DNA of 55,941 nt from NCBI GenBank assembly GCA_028287035.1, contig JAQBQL010000201.1:1-55941 (forward strand), given 5' to 3'. A program made the translations under genes and the position numbers. The notes below the pieces were generated by a model that saw only the letters and a list, made by a program, of their open reading frames with translations, was not told the DNA's origin and did no database searches. Below, piece by piece: positions 1 to 8,652 of this stretch (the stretch's first letter is position 1; each line of letters starts with the position of its first letter). The DNA is from Labilithrix sp. GTDB lineage: Bacteria > Myxococcota > Polyangia > Polyangiales > Polyangiaceae.

Positions 1-168
1 GCGTTCGGCGGCGCGCGCGGCCGCACGCCGGAGCGCGGCAGCACGAGCGGTGGGCGCGCGGCGAAGAGCGATCGCTCGGCCCGGCCCGAGCCCGCCGGCA
101 AGAAGGGCAAGAAGGGCGGCAAGCCCGCGGGCGGCAAGAAGGCCGGCAAGAAGGGCAAGCGCCGCTAG
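1..168 (+). CDS. C-terminal tail of a truncated protein, Lys/Gly/Arg-rich
   Basis: The first frame is open from the window edge to a TAG at 166-168 and encodes about 55 residues dominated by Lys, Gly and Arg, ending in GKKAGKKGKRR. Such basic, low-complexity tails are common at the C-terminus of bacterial RNA enzymes (RNase R, DEAD-box helicases such as RhlE, pseudouridine synthases), where they bind RNA; no catalytic part lies in the window, so the family cannot be decided. The gene converges with the next one, with seven bases between the two stops. Codon use (G/C at third positions) is like the neighbours. Confidence 0.6.
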   Translation, partial: AFGGARGRTPERGSTSGGRAAKSDRSARPEPAGKKGKKGGKPAGGKKAGKKGKRR

Positions 169-175
169 AAGGCGC

Positions 176-2605
176 TCAGCGCTTGCGCGGTACGAGCGGG
201 GTGAGCCGCTCGTCCGTCGTTGCCGGGGCGGGCGGCGGATCGGTGGGCGCGTCCTCGAGGAAGGCCGCGAGCATCGCGTCGCGCGCCGAGTCCTTCTCCT
301 TCTTCGTCGAGGCGGGCGGCGGCGGTGCGGTCGAGCGCGTGTGCTCGTCGTGGGCTCCCGCGACCTCGGCGGTCTGACGCGTCTCGCTCGCGGCGGGCGC
401 GCGATGGTCGAGGATCCCCTCGAAGAGGCTGTCGAGCTCGGGGTTCTCGAAGCGCGGGAGCTCGTCGAGGTCGCCCAGCGGTCCGAACGGAGGAAGCGTG
501 TCGAGGTGCGGGGGGACGCTCGTTCCCGGACCGAGCTCGATGAGCTGCGGGGGCGCGCTCGGGCCGACCTCGACGAGCTCGAGGTGCGGGGGCGGCGCGG
601 TGGTCAGCGCGTCGAGGTCACGCGCCGGCGGCAACGTGGTGAGCGTCTCCACCACGACCTCCGCGAGCGGCGGGATCGTCGGCGGGCCGATCTCCTCGAG
701 CTGCGCGAACGACGCGAGCTCCAGCTCGCCGAGACCCGCGAACGCAGGCTCCGTCGACGAGGGCGGCCGCACCGTCTCGGCGTCGGGGTTCTCGACCGGG
801 CGGAGCGCGCGCGGCTTCGTCGTCCGCTCCGGTCCACGCAGATCCTCGGACATGGACGAGGGCGGCGCGGAGTCGTTGCGCGGATCGCGACGGCGCGGGC
901 GGTCACTGCGCGCAGCAGGCGGCTGCGCGGGGGCGGCACGGCTCCCGGAGCGCGGCGTCGGCTCACCGAGGTTCGGCACCCGCCACGGGGCCGGCGAGAT
1001 GTCCTCGCGCAAGGCGGGCGGGGTCCCGGAGGAGGACGCATCGATCACCGCCACCGGGGGGCGCTTCGTCGCGCCCGCGGCATCATCCTCCCGGATCGAC
1101 TGGAGCGTCGGCTCCGGAATCGGCCGCGCGAGGAGCTCCATCTCGATCGAGCCGCGGCGCTTCTCGGCGCGCGCCTTCACGACGAAGGCGCGCATCGCCT
1201 TCGCCTGCTGGTCGTCGGCGTCGATGGCCTTGACGATGAAGCGCATCGGCTCGGCGCCGGGCTCGGCGAGGCCGACGTCGAACGGCTCCTCGAGGAGGTT
1301 CGCGTGCCCGTCGTAGAGGACCTTCACCGGCGGGCGCACGTAGTCGACCGGCTTGTCGGGCGTGCCCATCACGACCGCGAGCTCCCCGGTGTTCAGGGTC
1401 ACCATGGTGCCCGCGGGATAGATGCCGAGCGCGCCCACCAGCAGCTTCACGAGGGCGCGCTCGGTGCCGTCCGCGGCGCGGTTGCCGAGCATCTGCAGGG
1501 CGTCGTCGACGCTGAGACCGCCGCCAGCGCCGGCCCCGCGAAGCTCCGCGAAGGCGCGGGCGACGCCGATGATGCGCGCGAGCAGCGTCGGCGGGCGGCG
1601 CCCCTTGTACACGGCGCCGAGGCGATGGGCCCGCCGCATCGACCAGACCTCGTAGAGGAGCGCGGTACGCGCGCGCGCCGGAGCATGCATCCGTCCGAGC
1701 GACGTGAGCGCCGCGACCGAGCGCGCCGGTACGCGATCGAGCTCGTCGTCGTTCAGCACGCGCTGCGCCCCGTCACCGCCGCCGAACGCGAGCAGCACCC
1801 GCCCCGCGTCGTAGAGGAGCGCGGTCATGGCGGCGTTGGCGAGCACCGCGCGGTCGGCGGTCAGCTGGCGCGCCATCGCGACCGCGAGGATGGCGCTGCC
1901 GACCGCCACCGTGGCGGCGTCCATCGAGACCCCGCCGGTCGCCGCCAGGGCGACGAGCATGCGCGCGTCCTCGTCGGCACGCGCGACCACCTGCTGGGCG
2001 ACGCGCTTCACGCGGCGCGGGAGCTCGAATTTACCGAGCCGCACGTCGCTCAGCACCGACTGGACGGTCAGCACGGACGTCGCGTAGGTGCGGGCGGCGC
2101 GCTGGCCGGGGGACTCCTCGCGCGACGCGCCGCTCGCCGCGAACATCGCCTTGCCGCCGGTGATGCCGGGGATCTGGTTCGCATTGATGCGCGGCACGAG
2201 CGAGCGATCGCGCTGGACGTCGGCGAGCAGCTTCGCGAAGACCGAGATCGCCCCACGGTCGACGGTGCGGTGGAGCGTCAGCTCGGTGATGCCGCACACC
2301 TCGAGCAGCTCCCGGAGCTCGGCGGCGAGGGCGTGCGTGTCGCGCGACGCCTTCAGGATCTGCCGGTTGACGAAGATGGCGTCGCCGAGGAACGAGATCG
2401 CCACCTGTTCGACGCTCGCCTTTCCGCAGTAGTCGGCGACGTTGTGCGCGGCCGAGGACGTGAGCGACGTGACCGCGTCGTTGGCGACGTCGGTGTGGAA
2501 CTGGCACGCCTTCACGACCCGGTAGATCCCGTGGACGACGGCCGCCGACAGCTCCTGGAGCGTGAGCGCGTCCCTGGCCGAGGTCTCGTCGCCGCGTCCG
2601 CTCAC
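176..2605 (-). CDS. Degenerate HD-GYP-domain protein with long disordered tail
   Basis: An 809-residue protein. The GTG start at 2603-2605 overlaps the stop of the upstream kinase gene (GTGA), so the two are translationally coupled; a longer reading would run antisense to the kinase. Residues about 15-450 resemble the fold of HD-GYP cyclic-di-GMP phosphodiesterases: the helical ARIIGVARAFAEL segment and the terminal strand block (YPAGTMVTLNTGELAVV, then VRPPVKVLYD) are recognisable. The HD dyad is replaced by YDAG and no HHExxxGxGYP motif is seen, so I infer no phosphodiesterase activity. The last 300 residues are Pro/Ser/Thr/Glu-rich and look disordered, with many possible phosphorylation sites. 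It may be a scaffold or substrate for the coupled kinase. No membrane segment or signal peptide is visible. Confidence 0.8.
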   Translation of the reverse strand: MSGRGDETSARDALTLQELSAAVVHGIYRVVKACQFHTDVANDAVTSLTSSAAHNVADYCGKASVEQVAISFLGDAIFVNRQILKASRDTHALAAELRELLEVCGITELTLHRTVDRGAISVFAKLLADVQRDRSLVPRINANQIPGITGGKAMFAASGASREESPGQRAARTYATSVLTVQSVLSDVRLGKFELPRRVKRVAQQVVARADEDARMLVALAATGGVSMDAATVAVGSAILAVAMARQLTADRAVLANAAMTALLYDAGRVLLAFGGGDGAQRVLNDDELDRVPARSVAALTSLGRMHAPARARTALLYEVWSMRRAHRLGAVYKGRRPPTLLARIIGVARAFAELRGAGAGGGLSVDDALQMLGNRAADGTERALVKLLVGALGIYPAGTMVTLNTGELAVVMGTPDKPVDYVRPPVKVLYDGHANLLEEPFDVGLAEPGAEPMRFIVKAIDADDQQAKAMRAFVVKARAEKRRGSIEMELLARPIPEPTLQSIREDDAAGATKRPPVAVIDASSSGTPPALREDISPAPWRVPNLGEPTPRSGSRAAPAQPPAARSDRPRRRDPRNDSAPPSSMSEDLRGPERTTKPRALRPVENPDAETVRPPSSTEPAFAGLGELELASFAQLEEIGPPTIPPLAEVVVETLTTLPPARDLDALTTAPPPHLELVEVGPSAPPQLIELGPGTSVPPHLDTLPPFGPLGDLDELPRFENPELDSLFEGILDHRAPAASETRQTAEVAGAHDEHTRSTAPPPPASTKKEKDSARDAMLAAFLEDAPTDPPPAPATTDERLTPLVPRKR

Positions 2606-5382
2606 AGCTCGACCTTCCGGCGTCGCGCGGTCTGTCCCGGGCTCTCGTCGCCGCGCGCCAGGTTCTCCTTGATCCGTACCGCCGCGATCTCGGCAGCCTC
2701 GCGCACGGGCGCGGTGTTCCACCAGCGCTTCTTCGCGGCCTCGAGAGCCGCCTCGAGCGCCTCCTCCGACGCCATCCCGGCGAGGAGCTCGGCGCACAGG
2801 ACGCGCGTCATCTCGGCGGACTCGGTGGGGATGATCTGGTGCTCGCGCAGGATGCCGGCGCACACCTCGGAGGCGCGCCGCGGGCTCAGCGTGTGGAGCG
2901 AGTGCAGCCACTGGCGCCGTTCGTCCACGCCGAGCCCGTGGAAGCTTGGCGCCTGGATCTGCAGCACGATGGCCGGGCCGGCGGCGAGCAGCGACCGCTC
3001 CGCGACGAGCGAGAGCGCCGCCTGGCGCGCCTGCGCCGACGGATCGTCGAGCATCTTGCGGACCTCGACGCGCACCTCGTCCTCGCGATCACTCGCCATC
3101 TTGGTGAGCGCCTCGACGCGGACCGCGAGGTGGGGGCTCCGGCGCGCGCCCTCGAGCGCGGCGGTGGCCTGCGGAGTGCCGAGGCCCGCCAGCAGGTTCA
3201 CGAGCGCGACGCCGAGCTCGATGCTGGCGGTCTCGAGGAGCCCCGCGATGCGCGCTTCGTTCCCGCGCGCCCAGTGACTGACGTACGCGAAAAGCACGAC
3301 CCGCAGCGGCTCGGAGCGCGACGCGCCATAGCACGTGGACGCGAGCTCCAGCATCGACGGCTCCGCCAGGACGACGAGCGCGCGCTCGATCCCGCTCACC
3401 ATCGCCGGCGTGACGTTGCCCTTGATCGCCGGGTCGCGCGCCTCCTTCTCGATCTCCTGGAGGATCGCGCCGAGCGTCGCGGGCGGCAGCATCAGCTGCG
3501 TGAGCGCCACCTCGAGCTGCTGCGCGCGCTCCGGAAGACGCAGCACCAGCGCCGCCCGGAGCGCCTCGTACATGTCGAAGATCTCGCGCTGATCGTGGAG
3601 CGTGATCTCGTCGGCGGTCCACTCGCGGAGCGCCAGATCGAGCGTCGGCTTCTCGCCGCGGGTGTGCGCGTCGACGTAGGCGTCCGCGAAGGCGTCGACG
3701 AAGCGCTCGAGCCAGCGGTCGTCGCTGATGTTGAGCTGCGCGCCCATCGTCGCGCGCTGCAGCGGATCGAGCGCGAGCCCGGCGGCGGCCTCGCCGCTCT
3801 CGCGCAGCTGGCTGGCGAGGTTCAGGCGCATCGCACGTCCCTCGAGCGATGCTTCGTGCCAGTCGCGATCGAGCTCGGCGGCCGCGGCGAGCTCGCGCGC
3901 GAGGTCGGCGGTGCCGCGCATCACGGCGTCGGCCTCGCCCCCGTCGCCCTCCGCAAAGGACTCGATGGCGACGTACGCGATGTGCTCGAAGCGGCGGTCC
4001 CAGAACGCGGTGACCGCGTCGTCCTCGGACGCCGCGCTGTTCATGACGTCGCGGAGGAGGATGGCGACGAGATCGCGGAACTCGTCCTTCGTGAACCCTT
4101 CCTTGATCTGGATGTGGCGCACGCCGTCGGCAAAGAGCTGGTAGGGGATGCGGTCGAACGGGATCCGGTCCGGCGCCCACACCGCGGCGCCCTCGAAGAG
4201 GAAGGCTCCGGGCCCGACGTCCCACCGCACGGCGCCCGGGTTCGCGGCGAGCGCGTCGTTGATCTGAGCGAGCCCGCTGTCGAGCGCGCGCTGCGCGACC
4301 GGATGCGTCCAGCCGTACTGGCGCACGTCGGCGAGGCACGTCCCGACCTGTTTCCACACGCCGGTGAGCCGGAGCTGGATCTCCTTCTTCTCTTCGGGCG
4401 AGAGCTCGTCGACGAGCTCCATCGCCTCGTTGCCGCGCGTCCGTAGGCCGCCTTCCTTCTTCGGCTCGGTGCGAACGAGCTGCCCGGCGCGCAGCGCGGC
4501 AAGGAGGCCGAGCACCTCGCTGCGCATCGCAGCGGCGTCCTGGAAGCGCTTCTCGCGCTCGTAGGCGAGCGCGCGATCCACGCACGCCACCACCTCGACG
4601 GGGAGATCGGGCGCGAGGTTCGCGACCGACGGCGCGGCCTGCGTCGCGGCCATCACGAACGACTCGGCCTCGGTGCGCGCGTGGTTCAGGCGCTTGCCGG
4701 TGAGCGCCACGTACATGCACGCGCCGACCGAGAAGATGTCGGAGCGGCCGTCGACCTGCGAGGTCAGGCCGAGCGCCTGTTCCGGCGCGATGTACGAGGG
4801 CGTGCCGATGGCCGTTCCCATGCGCGTGGCCTCGACGCCGGAGTCCGGCTCGCGCATCCGCGCCACGCCGAAGTCGAGCACCTTCACCTCGCCCGTCGTC
4901 GTGATGAAGATGTTGCCGGGCTTGATGTCGCGATGGACGATCTTCGCCTCGTGGCACTTGCCGAGGAGGTCGAGCACCGTCTCGAAGATGCGCAGCGTCT
5001 CCTCGAGGGGGACCTTGCCGCCCGCCCGGTGCCGCAGCTCGTTCAGCGTGCCGCCCTCGAGGAGGTCCATGACGAGGAACGGCTCGCCGCTGTCGCTGAT
5101 GTCGTCGTCGGTGACGGGGACGCGGGCCGGATGGTCGACGGTGTTCGCGATCTTGCCTTCACGGAGGAAGCGATCGCGGATGTCCTTGTCACGCGCGAAC
5201 TCGGAGTGGAGGATCTTGACGGCCGCACGCGTGCCGTTGCGGTGCCGGGCAGCGAACACCGCGCCCATGCCGCCGACGCCGAGCAGGTGCTCGAGGGTCC
5301 ACTTCCCGTTCAGCGCGCTCCCGACGCGCTGCTCCGCCTCACGGACCGGGTCATGTCGCTCCGGGGCGGGGGCCTCCACCAT
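2602..5382 (-). CDS. Ser/Thr protein kinase with HEAT-like C-terminal region
   Basis: A 926-residue Hanks-type kinase. The kinase domain covers about residues 28-290: glycine loop GVGGMGAV (35-42), invariant Lys56, catalytic loop HRDIKPGN (150-157), DFG (170-172) and an APEQALG motif. All catalytic residues are present, so it should be active. There is no transmembrane helix, so it is probably cytosolic. The C-terminal 600 residues are helical; the last 280 contain repeated Ala/Leu/Arg-rich helical pairs (for example RVEALTKMASDREDEVRVEV) typical of HEAT or ARM repeats, likely used to bind partners. The ATG start follows a TACGAT hexamer by 10 nt. The downstream HD-GYP-like gene overlaps its stop codon, which suggests joint function. 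Confidence 0.9.
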   Translation of the reverse strand: MVEAPAPERHDPVREAEQRVGSALNGKWTLEHLLGVGGMGAVFAARHRNGTRAAVKILHSEFARDKDIRDRFLREGKIANTVDHPARVPVTDDDISDSGEPFLVMDLLEGGTLNELRHRAGGKVPLEETLRIFETVLDLLGKCHEAKIVHRDIKPGNIFITTTGEVKVLDFGVARMREPDSGVEATRMGTAIGTPSYIAPEQALGLTSQVDGRSDIFSVGACMYVALTGKRLNHARTEAESFVMAATQAAPSVANLAPDLPVEVVACVDRALAYEREKRFQDAAAMRSEVLGLLAALRAGQLVRTEPKKEGGLRTRGNEAMELVDELSPEEKKEIQLRLTGVWKQVGTCLADVRQYGWTHPVAQRALDSGLAQINDALAANPGAVRWDVGPGAFLFEGAAVWAPDRIPFDRIPYQLFADGVRHIQIKEGFTKDEFRDLVAILLRDVMNSAASEDDAVTAFWDRRFEHIAYVAIESFAEGDGGEADAVMRGTADLARELAAAAELDRDWHEASLEGRAMRLNLASQLRESGEAAAGLALDPLQRATMGAQLNISDDRWLERFVDAFADAYVDAHTRGEKPTLDLALREWTADEITLHDQREIFDMYEALRAALVLRLPERAQQLEVALTQLMLPPATLGAILQEIEKEARDPAIKGNVTPAMVSGIERALVVLAEPSMLELASTCYGASRSEPLRVVLFAYVSHWARGNEARIAGLLETASIELGVALVNLLAGLGTPQATAALEGARRSPHLAVRVEALTKMASDREDEVRVEVRKMLDDPSAQARQAALSLVAERSLLAAGPAIVLQIQAPSFHGLGVDERRQWLHSLHTLSPRRASEVCAGILREHQIIPTESAEMTRVLCAELLAGMASEEALEAALEAAKKRWWNTAPVREAAEIAAVRIKENLARGDESPGQTARRRKVEL

Positions 5383-5392
5383 TCAACCCGCG

Positions 5393-5398
5393 ATCGTA
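5393..5398 (-). promoter_or_regulatory. -10-like TACGAT before the HEAT-kinase gene
   Basis: TACGAT on the minus strand ends 10 nt before the ATG at 5382. No Shine-Dalgarno sequence lies between, so a very short leader is expected. Confidence 0.5.
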
Positions 5399-5470
5399 CA
5401 CCGGCCAACCGCGATCCACACGGTTCGCGCGGTGATGGGGCGCCTTGCCCGACGGGCACCTGCGCACACC

Positions 5471-5488
5471 TCGGCGGACGTCCGCCGA
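5471..5488. promoter_or_regulatory. Perfect 18-bp palindrome between kinase and dnaJ-like genes
   Basis: TCGGCGGACGTCCGCCGA is its own reverse complement with no spacer. It lies about 70 bp upstream of the kinase -10-like hexamer and 21 bp downstream of the dnaJ-like stop codon. A gapless dyad fits a binding site for a dimeric regulator better than an RNA hairpin, but no U-tract or cognate regulator is visible, so the role is open. Confidence 0.4.
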
Positions 5489-5508
5489 CTGGGACTTCCC
5501 GGCCGGCC

Positions 5509-6471
5509 TCAGATCGTGAGATCGGCCCGCAGATCGCCCGCTTCGTACTTCGCGAGCTCGTCGGCCAGCGAGTCCGGGACGTCCTTCGAGACATGCACCA
5601 TGAAACGGACGTACAGGTCTCCGGGCTCCTTGCCCTTGCGCGCGACGCCCTTGCCGCGGAGGCGGAGCTTCGTCCCGCTCGAGGTGCCGGGCGGGACCTT
5701 CACGTTGACGTCGCCGTCGAACGTCGGGACCTTCACCTTGCTGCCCTTGATCGCCTCGCTCATCCAGATCGGGACCTCGACCTCGAGATCGTCGCCGTCG
5801 CGGGTGAAGCGCGGATGCGGCTCGACGTGGATGACGAGGATGAGATCCCCGCTCGGGCCTCCGTTCGGCGACTCGCCGCCCTGACCGGCGATGCGGACGC
5901 GACTGCCCTCGGCGGCGCCGGGCGGGATGCGCACGGTGACCGGCTCGGCCGCGTTCGGGTTCCGCAGCTGGAGCGACGTGCCCTTCACTGCGGACGTAAA
6001 GTCGATCGTGAGCTCCTGCTCGTGGTCGCGCCCGCGCTGGGGACCCCGCCGCCGCGCGCCGCCGCCGGCGCGGCCGAAGAGGTCACCCAGGTCGACGCCG
6101 CCGCCGGGGACCGCCCCGCTGAAGAGGTCCTCGAGGTTCACGCCGCCGCCGAAGCCGCCGCCCGGGCTTCCCCGGAACCCGCCCCCGCCCCCGCCGGCCC
6201 GTGACTGCCACTGCGCGTACTGACGAGCCTTGTCGGGGTCGAAGCCCTCGCGCGTCGATTCGGCGCCGAACTCGTCGTAGAGCTTCCGCTTCCTCTCGTC
6301 CCCGAGCGTCTCGTACGCCTGGTTGACGGACTTGAAGCGCGTCTCCTTCTCCTTGTTCCCCGCGTTCTTGTCCGGGTGGAGGTCGCGCGCGAGCTTGCGG
6401 TACGCCTTCTTGATCGTGGCCGCGTCGGCGTCGCGGGCGACGCCGAGCGTGGCGTAGAAGTCCTCTGCCAT
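5509..6471 (-). CDS. DnaJ-family co-chaperone (class II, CbpA-like)
   Basis: A 320-residue J-domain protein predicted to stimulate the ATPase of DnaK in the cytosol. The J domain occupies residues 1-70, with the HPD motif at 32-34. A Gly/Phe-rich linker follows (about 85-150, containing GGGGGGFRGSPGGGFGGG). The C-terminal beta-sandwich substrate-binding domains cover about 155-310, with the VRIPPGAAEGSRVRIAGQG and VKVPPGTSSGTKLRLRGKG signatures. There is no CxxCxGxG zinc finger, so this is the CbpA/DnaJ class II form rather than canonical DnaJ. No dnaK or grpE is adjacent. The start is the ATG just before the J domain; a TAGTTT hexamer ends 9 nt upstream. Confidence 0.92.
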   Translation of the reverse strand: MAEDFYATLGVARDADAATIKKAYRKLARDLHPDKNAGNKEKETRFKSVNQAYETLGDERKRKLYDEFGAESTREGFDPDKARQYAQWQSRAGGGGGGFRGSPGGGFGGGVNLEDLFSGAVPGGGVDLGDLFGRAGGGARRRGPQRGRDHEQELTIDFTSAVKGTSLQLRNPNAAEPVTVRIPPGAAEGSRVRIAGQGGESPNGGPSGDLILVIHVEPHPRFTRDGDDLEVEVPIWMSEAIKGSKVKVPTFDGDVNVKVPPGTSSGTKLRLRGKGVARKGKEPGDLYVRFMVHVSKDVPDSLADELAKYEAGDLRADLTI

Positions 6472-6480
6472 CGGGGCGGG

Positions 6481-6486
6481 AAACTA
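6481..6486 (-). promoter_or_regulatory. -10-like TAGTTT before the dnaJ-like gene
   Basis: TAGTTT on the minus strand ends 9 nt before the ATG at 6471; the intervening bases are G/C-only with no Shine-Dalgarno match. Confidence 0.5.
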
Positions 6487-6569
6487 AGGCGCGGGGCCTA
6501 GCGGTGCAATGGCCGCGCTCCAGGCCCCGGAGGATTGCAGGGAACGCGGCCGCGAATCGCGTGCGAGGG

Positions 6570-6575
6570 TACGAT
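6570..6575 (+). promoter_or_regulatory. -10-like TACGAT before the SUMF1-fold lipoprotein gene
   Basis: TACGAT ends 6 nt before the ATG at 6582, placing the likely transcription start at or next to the start codon. Confidence 0.55.
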
Positions 6576-6581
6576 CGAACG

Positions 6582-7721
6582 ATGCTTCCCGGGGCCGGCC
6601 CTCGTCTCGCGCTCGCCGCCTGCGCAGCGCTCGCTCTCTCTTCCCTGGCCCTCGCGTGCCGGCCCGCGCCCTCCCCGCAGGACGCGACCACCGACAAGCC
6701 CGCGGGCGATCCGGCAGCAGACGACGCCGCGGCGATCGGCGACGGATCGGTCCTCGACGCGCAGGCAGCCTTGCTCGTCGATGCCGCCGCGCGTGTGTCC
6801 ACCGGAACGCCGGCGCCCACTGCCGATGACGACCCGATGGCCAACCATCACATGGCCCGTCAGGAGCTGATCGACCTCTTCGCCATCAAGGATTTCACCG
6901 ACGAAGAGAAGAAGCGCATCAAGCCCGAGCAGTTCCTGAACAGCGTGTTCGGCTCCGAGGGCCCGGGGCGCATGAGCCAGGGCAACAAGGCCATCGCCCG
7001 TCACGCGATCAGCAAGAGGCAGTGCCTCGCCGGCCTGCAGGGTGTCGTGCTGCAGACCCCCGAGCAGCGGGCGAAGTGCGGCGGCGCCGAGAACATGGTG
7101 CCCGTGTGGATCAAGGGCAAGGAGGCGTGGTTCTGCATCGACGTCTTCGAGTTCCCGAACAAGGCGTGCGAGCTCCCCTTCGTGTGGACGCCGCCGACCC
7201 TCGCGAAGAAGGTCTGCGAGCTGCAGGGCAAGCGCCTCTGCGCGCAGACCGAGTGGAACATCGCCTGCCGTGGTGACCCGAACGGCGGCGACGATCAGCG
7301 CTACGCGTACGGCGACCGCCTCGACCTCGACATCTGTCACACGAACCTGCGTCACCGGCAGCCGTGCGTCGTGAAGGACGCGAAGAGCGCGTTCGACACG
7401 TGCACGACCGACACCGAGCCGTCCGGCTCGTACCCGAAGTGCCGGTCACGCTTCGGCGTGTTCGACCAGCACGGCAACGTCGCCGAGGTGATGATGCGCC
7501 GCGAGGGCGACCAGGTCTTCACGCAGCTGAAGGGCAGCGCGTGGTTCTACAACGAGCTCGCGAAGGAGCCCGGCGAGCCCACGCCCGAGAGCACCACGAA
7601 CAAGCAGGGCGCGTATCCCGACCACTGCAACTTCGACCCGCGCTGGCACGTCGAGCCGATCGAGAACGCGTTCCACGTGAACTACCACCTGGGCTTCAGG
7701 TGCTGCAAATCGATCCCCTGA
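6582..7721 (+). CDS. SUMF1/formylglycine-enzyme-fold lipoprotein
   Basis: A 379-residue protein. The chosen ATG gives a signal peptide with lipobox SLALAC (Cys26); an in-frame ATG 78 nt upstream would bury it. After a 60-residue Ala/Asp/Pro linker, the C-terminal 230 residues have the sulfatase-modifying-factor fold: FCIDVFEFPN, GKRLCAQTEWNIAC, the GVFDQHGNVAEV block (most members have a Trp where this has the final Val) and the terminal HLGFRCC. The paired cysteines that form the active site of formylglycine-generating enzymes (a C-x4-C block after the conserved GGS-like turn) are not seen: the matching stretch reads KGSAWFYNEL. It is therefore probably a structural or binding member. No sulfatase gene is near. 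It converges on the following minus-strand gene. Confidence 0.85.
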   Translation: MLPGAGPRLALAACAALALSSLALACRPAPSPQDATTDKPAGDPAADDAAAIGDGSVLDAQAALLVDAAARVSTGTPAPTADDDPMANHHMARQELIDLFAIKDFTDEEKKRIKPEQFLNSVFGSEGPGRMSQGNKAIARHAISKRQCLAGLQGVVLQTPEQRAKCGGAENMVPVWIKGKEAWFCIDVFEFPNKACELPFVWTPPTLAKKVCELQGKRLCAQTEWNIACRGDPNGGDDQRYAYGDRLDLDICHTNLRHRQPCVVKDAKSAFDTCTTDTEPSGSYPKCRSRFGVFDQHGNVAEVMMRREGDQVFTQLKGSAWFYNELAKEPGEPTPESTTNKQGAYPDHCNFDPRWHVEPIENAFHVNYHLGFRCCKSIP

Positions 7722-7724
7722 TGC

Positions 7725-8201
7725 TCAGCGCGCGAGGACGGGACGCGGCGTCGTGGCGTGAACCTGCGAGTCGCGCGCGCCATTGGCCGCCTCGAGCCGC
7801 TTGGCGCCTTCCTTCATGAGGTGCGTGGCCGCGAGGCTGAGGGCGGTCATCCCGATCTTGCGGGCGGCCTCGCCCCAGAAGGACGGACGCGCCGGCGGCG
7901 GATTCAGCGCCGGGCCGAGCGCGCGCCCGAGCCGGTAGCTGATGCTCTTCTCGCGCCGGCGTTCCATCGCGGCGCCGAGCGCATACGCGGTGGCGGCAGC
8001 GAGCACGGCGACACCGAGCACCGAGATCGCGACGGGCACCGCGAGCTTCTTCGCCTGCTGCGCAACCTCCGTCACCTGGTGGCGCCGGTTGTCGAGCGCA
8101 TCCATCGTGCGGAACAGCCGGGACCGGATCGCGTTCGCGCGCGTCTCGAGGCGGGCGCGCTGGTCGTCGATCGACACGACGGTCTTGTCCGAGCTGCTCA
8201 T
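7725..8201 (-). CDS. Small membrane protein, DUF3618-like
   Basis: A 158-residue protein starting at MSSSDKTV; its ATG overlaps the stop of the upstream gene (ATGA, 8198-8201). Residues 13-45 are a charged helix (IDDQRARLETRANAIRSRLF and TMDALDNRR) resembling the DUF3618 signature, followed by one hydrophobic segment (about 55-78, VAISVLGVAVLAAATAYALGA) and a basic, Pro-containing tail. Proteins of this kind are often encoded beside a DUF1469/holin-like gene, as here, and are thought to act at the inner membrane under stress; the biochemical role is unknown. Confidence 0.7.
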   Translation of the reverse strand: MSSSDKTVVSIDDQRARLETRANAIRSRLFRTMDALDNRRHQVTEVAQQAKKLAVPVAISVLGVAVLAAATAYALGAAMERRREKSISYRLGRALGPALNPPPARPSFWGEAARKIGMTALSLAATHLMKEGAKRLEAANGARDSQVHATTPRPVLAR

Positions 8202-8611
8202 GCGATGTGCTCCTTCAACTGCTTCACGTCGTTGTTCAGGCGGCTGCGCGTCTTCTCGAGCGGCGCCTTCGGCAGCATGCCATAGCCGACGTACCCGAGC
8301 ACCCCGGCAAGCACGAGGAACCCCCCCGCGACCGCGAGGGCCACGAGCGCCGTGCCCCCGAGCGCCAGGACGAGGGCGACGCCGAGCAGCGCGAGGCCGA
8401 TCAGCGCGGCGCCGAAGGCGATCCCGAACAGGACGCCGGAGCGCTTCACCTGGAGGATCTCCTCGCGCGCATCCGCCTTCGCGAGCTGCACTTCGAGGCG
8501 AACGAGCTCCTTGGCTTCGTCGAGGGCTTCGCGGACGAGATCCGTGGTCGACACCTCGTCGAGGGTGGACCCGAGGGCGTCGTTGGTCGGGCGAGGCGCG
8601 TCGAGGTTCAT
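8198..8611 (-). CDS. Phage-holin-superfamily III / DUF1469-like membrane protein
   Basis: A 137-residue protein starting at MNLDAPRP. A charged N-terminal helix (about 20-50, with VREALDEAKELVRLEVQLAK) is followed by two closely spaced hydrophobic helices (about 58-108) and a basic C-terminal tail. This is the YqjE/DUF1469 pattern, grouped with holins by fold but found as housekeeping envelope proteins in many proteobacteria. It is the first gene of a two-gene operon, overlapping the DUF3618-like gene by 4 nt. No lysis genes are near, so a phage origin is unlikely. Confidence 0.72.
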   Translation of the reverse strand: MNLDAPRPTNDALGSTLDEVSTTDLVREALDEAKELVRLEVQLAKADAREEILQVKRSGVLFGIAFGAALIGLALLGVALVLALGGTALVALAVAGGFLVLAGVLGYVGYGMLPKAPLEKTRSRLNNDVKQLKEHIA

Positions 8612-8652
8612 GGCCGTTCCGCGTGCAAGCTCGGGGCCGCGCGACGCCCACG

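Noticed and set aside
50..3277. Very long open frame on the plus strand antisense to the HD-GYP and kinase genes
   Set aside because: Arg-rich, no domains, and fully explained by G/C-biased third positions of the minus-strand genes; the same holds for other long antisense frames (for example 8740-13400 plus, 31976-34400 plus and 43548-46853 minus).
8198..8611. Phage lysis cassette (holin)
   Set aside because: The holin-superfamily protein has no endolysin, tail or integrase genes nearby and is paired with a DUF3618-like gene, which is a housekeeping arrangement.
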